From Gammaproteobacteria bacterium (GTDB taxonomy: Bacteria > Pseudomonadota > Gammaproteobacteria > Methylococcales > UBA2780): a stretch of DNA of 9,933 nt. The stretch covers positions 1 through 9,933 of the forward strand of contig QNFJ01000068.1 of assembly GCA_003646305.1 (NCBI GenBank), written 5' to 3'. The notes under the pieces are model-generated. The model made no database searches. It was given only the letters and a program-made list of their open reading frames with translations, and was not told where the DNA came from. A program made the translations under genes and the position numbers. Shown here piece by piece: positions 1 to 4,615 of this stretch; position 1 is the stretch's first letter, and each line of letters begins with the position of its first letter.

Positions 1-1
1 C

Positions 2-1738
2 CAAACGATCCCTCACCTTTTGAACGGAGATGATGTGCTTGGGCAGGCGCAGACCGGTACAGGGAAAACAGCTGCATTTGCATTGCCGCTATTGTCACGC
101 ATTGAAAGTGGCACAAAAGATCCACAGCTTCTTGTTTTGACACCCACAAGAGAGCTGGCTATTCAGGTTGCAGAAGCCTTTCAAACCTATGCACGCTATA
201 TGAAGAACTTTCATGTTCTGCCTATTTATGGTGGCCAGGGCTATGATGGACAGTTGCGCCAGTTACGCCGGGGTGTGCAGGTTGTTGTGGGGACTCCAGG
301 GCGCGTGATGGATCATATTCGTAAAGGGACGCTTAAGTTAGGTTCGTTGAAGGCTTTGGTGCTAGATGAGGCGGATGAAATGCTTCGTATGGGCTTTATT
401 GATGATGTTGAATGGATTCTTGAGCAGACACCCTCTAAAAGACAGATTGCACTTTTTTCGGCAACCATGCCGCCGGCAATTCAGAAAGTCACAAAACGCT
501 ATTTGAACGAGCCAAAAATCGTCAAAATTGCCTCCAAAGCAGCAACGCCCTCAACCGTTCGACAGCGCTACTGGCGAGTGAGTGGTGCAAGTAAGCTGGA
601 TGCATTGACCCGTATTCTTGAGGCTGAACCTTTCGATGCAATACTTATTTTTGTACGCACAAAAACGGCAACGGTTGAACTGGCTGAAAAGCTTTCGGCA
701 AGAGGTTACGCATGTGAGGCGTTGAATGGTGATATTTCCCAGAACCTACGAGAGCGGGCGGTTGACCGTCTAAAGAAAGGGAAAATTGATATTTTAGTGG
801 GAACAGATGTCGTTGGGCGTGGCTTGGATGTGTCGCGGATCAGCCTCGTGATCAATTACGATATCCCTTACGATCCCGAAGCATATGTGCACCGGATTGG
901 GCGTACGGGTCGCGCGGGTCGTTCGGGTGATGCGATCCTCTTTGTCTCACCTCGTGAGAGTCGCATGCTGCGCTCCATCGAGCACTCAACGAAGACACAT
1001 ATTGAGCAGATGCAACTGCCGAGTATTTCGCTGATCAATGAGCAGCGCATCATCCGCTTTAAAGAGAGTATTAGCGATGTGCTATCAAGTAAAGATCTGG
1101 AATTATATCTGCGGTTGGTAACAGAATATCAGCAGGAACACGGCGAAAATCCTTTACGAATAGCGGCAGCCCTTGCACAGATGACGCAAGGGAAAAATGA
1201 ATCTTTTCTGCTTTCTGAAAAGAAAGGCAGAGGAGCAAAAGGTGATAGCCCATTTGGTGGAAAAGAGGGGCGTGGGGAGCGAGGCAATCGCGGTGCGCGT
1301 GGCGAAAGCAAGCCAAGAGGTTCACTAGGTAACCCTGTACCACTGATTAAATTTCCCGATGTCCCCATGGTTCGTTATAGCGTTGATGTTGGGCGCGTAC
1401 ATGGCGTTAAGCCGGGAAATCTTGTTGGAGCAATTGCCAATGAGGCCGATATTGATAGCTGTTATATTGGCCAAATTGAGCTGCATGATGATTTCAGTAC
1501 GGTTGATTTGCCCGAAGGAATGCCACCTGAGGTACTCCAGATGCTGGGGGATACCGAGGTGTGCGGGCAGCGATTAGCATTAACGTCTTCTGCGGGTGAG
1601 GCCGGGGAAAAGCCCAGTGCTACGTTAAAAGTGAGCAAGAAGAAGCCAGCTAAACGTTCGGCCGGTAAGGCAAAGCCCAAAAAGAAGAAATTAGGGGCGC
1701 CAACTGAGGCTCGAAAAAGTAGAGTAAAAAAAGATTAA
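2..1738 (+). CDS. deaD: DEAD-box ATP-dependent RNA helicase DeaD/CsdA (5'-truncated)
   Basis: Cytoplasmic ATP-dependent RNA helicase; the family acts in ribosome assembly, mRNA decay and cold adaptation. The frame is open from base 2 and begins inside the Q-motif region (QTIPHLLNGDD), so the true start lies upstream of the window; the TTG at 20 is internal, not a start. Visible in order: motif I AQTGTGKT, PTREL, TPGR, the DEAD box (VLDEADEM), motif III SATMP, then the second RecA lobe with motif VI HRIGRTGRAGRSG. After a Gly/Arg/Lys-rich linker (GGKEGRGERGNRGARGE) comes the CsdA/DbpA-type RNA-binding domain (VGRVHGVKPGNLVGAIANEADI and SCYIGQIELHDDFSTVDLPEGMP). A lysine-rich tail (KPKKKKLGAP, SRVKKD) ends at the TAA at 1736-1738. 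About 578 residues are visible and the N-terminus is missing, which fits the roughly 600-residue DeaD class rather than shorter RhlE or SrmB. It seems unrelated to the methanethiol genes downstream. Confidence 0.95.
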   Translation, partial: QTIPHLLNGDDVLGQAQTGTGKTAAFALPLLSRIESGTKDPQLLVLTPTRELAIQVAEAFQTYARYMKNFHVLPIYGGQGYDGQLRQLRRGVQVVVGTPGRVMDHIRKGTLKLGSLKALVLDEADEMLRMGFIDDVEWILEQTPSKRQIALFSATMPPAIQKVTKRYLNEPKIVKIASKAATPSTVRQRYWRVSGASKLDALTRILEAEPFDAILIFVRTKTATVELAEKLSARGYACEALNGDISQNLRERAVDRLKKGKIDILVGTDVVGRGLDVSRISLVINYDIPYDPEAYVHRIGRTGRAGRSGDAILFVSPRESRMLRSIEHSTKTHIEQMQLPSISLINEQRIIRFKESISDVLSSKDLELYLRLVTEYQQEHGENPLRIAAALAQMTQGKNESFLLSEKKGRGAKGDSPFGGKEGRGERGNRGARGESKPRGSLGNPVPLIKFPDVPMVRYSVDVGRVHGVKPGNLVGAIANEADIDSCYIGQIELHDDFSTVDLPEGMPPEVLQMLGDTEVCGQRLALTSSAGEAGEKPSATLKVSKKKPAKRSAGKAKPKKKKLGAPTEARKSRVKKD

Positions 1739-1744
1739 ATTGAG

Positions 1745-1791
1745 CGAGTAACGGCTAGGACTTTTAGTGAGCAAGTTTTGGCCGTTACTCG
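1745..1791. repeat. Perfect 11-bp inverted repeat, 25-nt loop, 3' of deaD
   Basis: CGAGTAACGGC (1745-1755) is the exact reverse complement of GCCGTTACTCG (1781-1791), separated by 25 nt. It starts 7 bases after the deaD stop, so it may form a 3'-end hairpin that stabilises or terminates the helicase mRNA. No T-tract follows the right arm (TTGCACCAACG), so it is not a classical intrinsic terminator for + strand transcription, and the loop is longer than usual. Confidence 0.5.
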
Positions 1792-1815
1792 TTGCACCAA
1801 CGATTTAGTGTTTTC

Positions 1816-1844
1816 TTGATTAATGAGACGACCGGTCATATAAT
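1816..1844 (+). promoter_or_regulatory. sigma70-like promoter of the tetR gene
   Basis: A -35-like TTGATT (1816-1821) is followed by a 17-bp spacer and a consensus -10 TATAAT (1839-1844). The GACCGGTC operator candidate lies within the spacer, so a repressor bound there would block RNA polymerase. The predicted transcription start, 6-7 bases past the -10, falls at about 1850-1851, on the ATG itself. Confidence 0.65.
1826..1837. promoter_or_regulatory. Putative TetR operator 1 (AGAYGACCGGTC)
   Basis: The 8-bp perfect palindrome GACCGGTC (1830-1837) is preceded by AGAC. The same 12-bp pattern AGAYGACCGGTC recurs at 2469-2480, upstream of the next transcription unit. Placement between -35 and -10, next to a TetR-family gene, is typical of autorepression. 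That this TetR protein binds here is inference. Confidence 0.6.
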
Positions 1845-1850
1845 CCAGGC

Positions 1851-2447
1851 ATGGCAAGAGCAAGCAAATTAGAAGATAATCGCCAGCGACTTCTTGATGA
1901 AGGTGTGGCAATGCTGACGATGAAAGGCTATCACGGCACAGGACTCAAAGAACTACTGGGTCATGTCAGTATTCCTAAAGGCTCGTTCTACAACTATTTT
2001 GATAGCAAAGAGGCATTCTGTGCAGAAGCGATTGTGCACTACCTGAAGCCTTTTATTGTCCAGGTTGATGCTTGCCTCGCAGCACCCAATACAAATGGGC
2101 TTGTGGCTATTCAGAACTATTTCAATATTCTAATTAATGAGCTTGAGGAGCAAGATTTCTCGGGCGGCTGTCTATTGGGAAATTTACTGGGTGAGGTGGG
2201 AGATACTAGTGATCCCTGCTTGAAAGAGCTGAGCCACTCGGTACATCTTTACCGGGATAAATTGAAAGAGGGGTTCGCAAGAGCGCAAAAGGAGGGAAGC
2301 GCGAGAAGCGATATTCCCGCTGAAACAATGGCAAATTTGATGGTTAATAACTGGCAGGGTGCGCTGTTAAGAATGAAGATAGAAAAGTCTACGCAGTCAC
2401 TAAAAGAGTGCTGCGAGCATCTGCTGGATGGTTATTTTAAGAGGTAA
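1851..2447 (+). CDS. TetR/AcrR-family transcriptional regulator, NemR/AcuR-like
   Basis: A 198-residue DNA-binding repressor of usual TetR length. The N-terminal helix-turn-helix spans about residues 10-55, with the signature GLKELLGHVSIPKGSFYNYF and then DSKEAF. The C-terminal ligand-binding domain contains FSGGCLLGNL; its Cys107 aligns by eye with the region of the redox/electrophile-sensing cysteine of E. coli NemR (SGCLTVKL). Other cysteines are 57, 75, 123 and the pair 187-188. ATG 1851 is the first start after the in-frame TGA at 1824-1826. No Shine-Dalgarno is present, and the promoter places the transcript 5' end at the ATG, so translation is probably leaderless. The next in-frame ATG (codon 21) would remove the beginning of the DNA-binding domain. 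It likely represses itself and the 2536-2997 pair through matching GACCGGTC sites. The effector is unknown; formaldehyde, a thiol or another electrophile would fit the neighbourhood. The family call is firm, the subfamily tentative. Confidence 0.88.
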   Translation: MARASKLEDNRQRLLDEGVAMLTMKGYHGTGLKELLGHVSIPKGSFYNYFDSKEAFCAEAIVHYLKPFIVQVDACLAAPNTNGLVAIQNYFNILINELEEQDFSGGCLLGNLLGEVGDTSDPCLKELSHSVHLYRDKLKEGFARAQKEGSARSDIPAETMANLMVNNWQGALLRMKIEKSTQSLKECCEHLLDGYFKR

Positions 2448-2468
2448 AAAAAAATTTAAAACCACATA

Positions 2469-2480
2469 AGATGACCGGTC
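2469..2480. promoter_or_regulatory. Putative TetR operator 2 (AGAYGACCGGTC)
   Basis: A second copy of the GACCGGTC palindrome (2473-2480), preceded by AGAT, lies 56 bp before the Fe-S protein start. It precedes -10-like sequences (TATTAT 2483-2488, TATATA 2486-2491) in the same way operator 1 precedes its -10. No good -35 element is visible. This links the Fe-S/DUF4242 pair to the upstream TetR regulator. Confidence 0.55.
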
Positions 2481-2496
2481 TGTATTATATACAGAC
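2478..2496. promoter_or_regulatory. 19-bp perfect inverted repeat over the predicted -10/start region
   Basis: GTCTGTATTATATACAGAC consists of 8-bp perfect arms around TAT. It shares three bases with operator 2 and covers the probable -10 and transcription start of the Fe-S/DUF4242 unit. It could be an operator for a second regulator or an extension of the TetR site. It resembles a LexA box but has the wrong spacing. Confidence 0.45.
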
Positions 2497-2535
2497 AATG
2501 TACAGGGTTTTTAGGAAAAGAAGAGGAGAGAAGTT

Positions 2536-2715
2536 ATGCAAGTTAAATGGGATCAAGATAAATGCCAGCATGCCGGTGTTTGTGTCAAATCACTGCCTGA
2601 GGTATTCAAGGTGGTTGATGGTAATTTCGTGATTGATGCATCACAAGCGGCTGATGAGGATATTCGTAAAGTTACGGGTCAGTGCCCAGCGGGCGCTTTT
2701 AGCGTAACGGAGTAG
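2536..2715 (+). CDS. Small divergent 4Fe-4S mono-cluster protein (Fer4_19/YjdI-like)
   Basis: A 59-residue acidic protein beginning MQVKWDQDKCQHAGVC and ending QCPAGAFSVTE. The pattern C10-x-H12-x-G-x-C16, followed by C50-P-x-x-A, is that of the divergent single-cluster ferredoxin family that includes E. coli YjdI. Only three cysteines occur, plus His12, so the fourth cluster ligand is either His12 or absent. It is cytoplasmic, with no signal peptide or membrane segment. The start is supported by the purine-rich AAGAGGAGAG at 2521-2530. Its stop overlaps the strong ribosome-binding site of the next gene, so the two are almost certainly co-transcribed and coupled. Its partner is unknown; a small electron-transfer or cluster-carrier role is the family-level guess. 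The operator upstream suggests control by the TetR protein at 1851-2447. Confidence 0.85.
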   Translation: MQVKWDQDKCQHAGVCVKSLPEVFKVVDGNFVIDASQAADEDIRKVTGQCPAGAFSVTE

Positions 2716-2724
2716 GAGGGGATA

Positions 2725-2997
2725 ATGCCAAAATTTATTATTGAGAGAGACGTGGCTGGCGCAGGCCAAATGTCAGGTGATGACTTACAAAAATTAACCA
2801 GCGCATCGTGTTCTGTTTTGCGTGACATGGGGCCGAAGATTCAGTGGCAGCAGAGCTATGTAACCGAGAATAAGCTCTACTGTATTTATATCGCACCCGA
2901 TGAGAAGGCAATTATTGAGCACGCAGAAAGGGGTGGGTTTCCGGCCAATAAAATTTCACAAATTACGACAATAATTGACCCGACAACCGGGGAGTGA
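2725..2997 (+). CDS. DUF4242 family protein (SCO4226 nickel-binding-like)
   Basis: A 90-residue soluble protein with the hallmarks of DUF4242: an N-terminal MPKFIIERDVAGAG strand, SCSVLRDMGPKIQW, QSYVTENKLYCIYIAPDE, and the near-invariant EHAERGGFPANKI and IDPTTGE segments. The fold is a ferredoxin-like (dimeric alpha/beta barrel) type; Streptomyces SCO4226 of this family binds nickel, but a physiological role is not established. Possible metal or thiol residues here are Cys29, Cys53 and His66. The AGGAGG (2714-2719) overlaps the stop of the preceding Fe-S gene, with ATG 2725 well spaced, so translation is coupled. With the Fe-S protein it forms a TetR-controlled pair immediately upstream of mtoX. 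The family call is confident; no reaction can be assigned. Confidence 0.82.
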   Translation: MPKFIIERDVAGAGQMSGDDLQKLTSASCSVLRDMGPKIQWQQSYVTENKLYCIYIAPDEKAIIEHAERGGFPANKISQITTIIDPTTGE

Positions 2998-3031
2998 ATT
3001 GAATTTGGAGCCAGGAAGGCTTCAAACCAAT

Positions 3032-3127
3032 ATGGGTCGGAATATGAAAAAAAGAAAGTCCGGCCCGTCAGCATTCGAAATTTCGAATGTTAACGGCTTA
3101 AACAAATGGAGGAAACTGTTTGTATAG
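3032..3127 (+). CDS. Possible 31-codon leader ORF upstream of mtoX (speculative)
   Basis: An open frame from ATG 3032 (second in-frame ATG at 3044) to TAG 3125-3127 encodes a basic peptide containing MGRNMKKRKSG and ending NKWRKLFV. A purine-rich AGGAAGG (3013-3019) lies about 12 bases upstream of the first ATG, which is longer than ideal. The frame runs through the 18-bp palindrome and ends about 30 bp before mtoX. I recognise no homologue. It may be chance; a leader peptide is the only suggestion the position allows. Confidence 0.15.
   Translation: MGRNMKKRKSGPSAFEISNVNGLNKWRKLFV
3072..3089. promoter_or_regulatory. 18-bp perfect palindrome upstream of mtoX
   Basis: CATTCGAAATTTCGAATG is perfectly self-complementary. 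Allowing two mismatched pairs, the symmetry extends to 3067-3094 (GTC...AAC). It lies 68 bp before the preferred mtoX start, in the only intergenic gap ahead of that gene, as an operator would. It differs from the GACCGGTC sites, so it implies a different regulator. Its AT-rich stem and lack of a T-tract argue against a terminator. Confidence 0.6.
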
Positions 3128-3157
3128 CCAATATCTATCAAAAGTATGGAGAATGTA

Positions 3158-4558
3158 ATGAAATCTAATGATGTTCCATTTAAACGAATCAGAAAAACGG
3201 TTCAAACTACGCTTCTGAGTGCCGTAACAGCGGTCACGATGGGCGCGGCTATACTGCCTTCCCAGGTGATAGCAGATGAAACCTGCCAATCACCCTATAT
3301 GGCGAAAATTGTTGGTCAGGAAGATTATGTTTATGTCTGGACGCTAGGTGTAAAGGGTGTCGGAGATGAGCAGGATAAACTGGTGACGGTATCGGTTAAT
3401 CCAACAGCCAAAAGCTACGGGAAAATTATTAATAGTGTGTCGGTCGGAGGGCGTAATGAGGCCCACCATTCGGGTTTCACCGACGACCGCCAGTATTTAT
3501 GGGCGGGTGGGTTAGATACCAGCAAAATCTTTATTTTTGATGTTCACACAAACCCTTCAAAACCAACGTTGCATAAAGTGATCGATAATTTTGTAGCAGA
3601 GAGTGGTGGTGTTGTTGGGCCGCATACAACTTATGCGCTACCGGGTCGAATGATAATGACAGGGTTATCCAATAATAAAGACCATGGTGGACGGACTGCA
3701 TTAATTGAATATACCAATGAAGGTGAGTACATCACGACGCACTGGATGCCAACCGATGAGAACCTGCAGGGTGCGGTTAAGTCGGGCAAGTTTGCGGATG
3801 GTTACGGATATGATATCCGAGCTTTGCCTCGCCGGAATATGATGGTTACTTCATCGTTTACTGGATGGAATAACTACATGATGGATTTCGGTAAGTTATT
3901 GGGTGATGCAGAGGCAATGAAGCACTTTGGCAACACAGTCGTTATCTGGGATCTGCATACTAAAAAACCTAAAAAGGTTTTGGATGTGCCGGGGGCGCCG
4001 CTAGAACTTCGCTGTGCCTGGGGGGCGAATCATAATTACTGTTTTACAACCACTGCGTTGACCTCAAAAATCTGGTTGATATATGAAGATGAGCAGAATG
4101 AATGGCAAGCTAAAGAAGTTGCTGATATTGGTGACCCATCTAAGATTCCCCTGCCAGTTGATATCTCGATCTCTAGTGATGACAACCTGTTGTGGGTTGA
4201 CACATTTATGGATGGGAAAAGTCGTGCATTCGATATTTCAAACCCTCACAAGCCCGTTCAAACCTACGAAAAGGTTATTGGAAAACAGCTGAATATGATT
4301 TCTTCAAGCTGGGACGGTAAAAGGCTCTATTACACCACCTCTTTGCTCGCGAACTGGGATAAGAAAGGGGCAGATAACGAACAGTTCCTGAAGCTTTATC
4401 ACTGGGATGGCTCTGACTTGAAAGAACAGTTCTCGATTGATTTTATGGCAGAAAAAATGGGGCGGGCTCACCAGATGCGGTTTGGTGCGGAATCTCTTTA
4501 TGCTAAAGGTCAGAAGCAGAGTATTGAAAAAGTGATTGCTTCGTTAGAAGGGAATTAG
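3158..4558 (+). CDS. mtoX: Methanethiol oxidase MtoX (SBP56/selenium-binding protein family)
   Basis: A copper-dependent periplasmic enzyme of the SBP56 family; bacterial members oxidise methanethiol with O2 to formaldehyde, H2S and H2O2. I prefer ATG 3158 (466 aa) to the in-frame ATG 3146, because GGAGA (3148-3152) is a well-placed ribosome-binding site for 3158 and nothing precedes 3146. Residues 1-39 form a Sec-type signal peptide (basic KRIRK, hydrophobic core, VIA cleavage before DETCQSP); there is no twin-arginine motif. Family landmarks: NEAHHSGFTDD (His103-104), VVGPHTTYALPGRM (His156), GANHNYCFTT, KRLYYTTSLLANWDKK and AHQMRFG (His438). These histidine segments are candidate copper ligands. 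The CSSC selenium-binding segment that I recall after HHSG in the human paralogue is absent; TDDRQ is there instead. The next gene is a SCO-MauG fusion, matching known mtoX neighbourhoods, and formaldehyde-oxidation genes follow. Confidence 0.9.
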   Translation: MKSNDVPFKRIRKTVQTTLLSAVTAVTMGAAILPSQVIADETCQSPYMAKIVGQEDYVYVWTLGVKGVGDEQDKLVTVSVNPTAKSYGKIINSVSVGGRNEAHHSGFTDDRQYLWAGGLDTSKIFIFDVHTNPSKPTLHKVIDNFVAESGGVVGPHTTYALPGRMIMTGLSNNKDHGGRTALIEYTNEGEYITTHWMPTDENLQGAVKSGKFADGYGYDIRALPRRNMMVTSSFTGWNNYMMDFGKLLGDAEAMKHFGNTVVIWDLHTKKPKKVLDVPGAPLELRCAWGANHNYCFTTTALTSKIWLIYEDEQNEWQAKEVADIGDPSKIPLPVDISISSDDNLLWVDTFMDGKSRAFDISNPHKPVQTYEKVIGKQLNMISSSWDGKRLYYTTSLLANWDKKGADNEQFLKLYHWDGSDLKEQFSIDFMAEKMGRAHQMRFGAESLYAKGQKQSIEKVIASLEGN

Positions 4559-4575
4559 TTTTATATCTTAAATAG

Positions 4576-4602
4576 GGCCACCTTAACGGGTGGCCTTTTT
4601 TT
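4576..4602 (+). terminator. Intrinsic terminator after mtoX
   Basis: GGCCACC (4576-4582) pairs perfectly with GGTGGCC (4589-4595) around a TTAACG loop, followed at once by seven T residues (4596-4602). This is a textbook rho-independent terminator 17 bp after the mtoX stop and only 13 bp before the next start, so it probably limits read-through from mtoX into the SCO-MauG gene. Confidence 0.85.
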
Positions 4603-4615
4603 ATAAGGTGGTGTG

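Noticed and set aside
868..1680. Several 60-90 codon minus-strand and alternate-frame ORFs inside deaD
   Set aside because: They are shadows of the helicase gene, with no ribosome-binding sites, no family features and full overlap with conserved domains. The same applies to the ORFs antisense to mtoX, the fusion gene and dnaX.
2480..2494. LexA (SOS) box-like CTGTATTATATACAG
   Set aside because: The E. coli-type LexA box has ten bases between CTG and CAG; here there are nine, and the neighbouring genes have no link to DNA repair.
3002..3027. Hairpin TGGAGCC/GGCTTCA as a terminator after the DUF4242 gene
   Set aside because: The stem contains a G-U pair and is followed by AAACCAA, with no T-tract.
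3146..3157. Upstream ATG start for mtoX
   Set aside because: It has no ribosome-binding site, while GGAGA inside this stretch is ideally placed for ATG 3158, whose product begins with a normal signal peptide.
3106..3168. 20-codon ORF starting ATGGAGGAAACTG before mtoX
   Set aside because: It lacks a ribosome-binding site, overlaps the mtoX start and encodes nothing recognisable.
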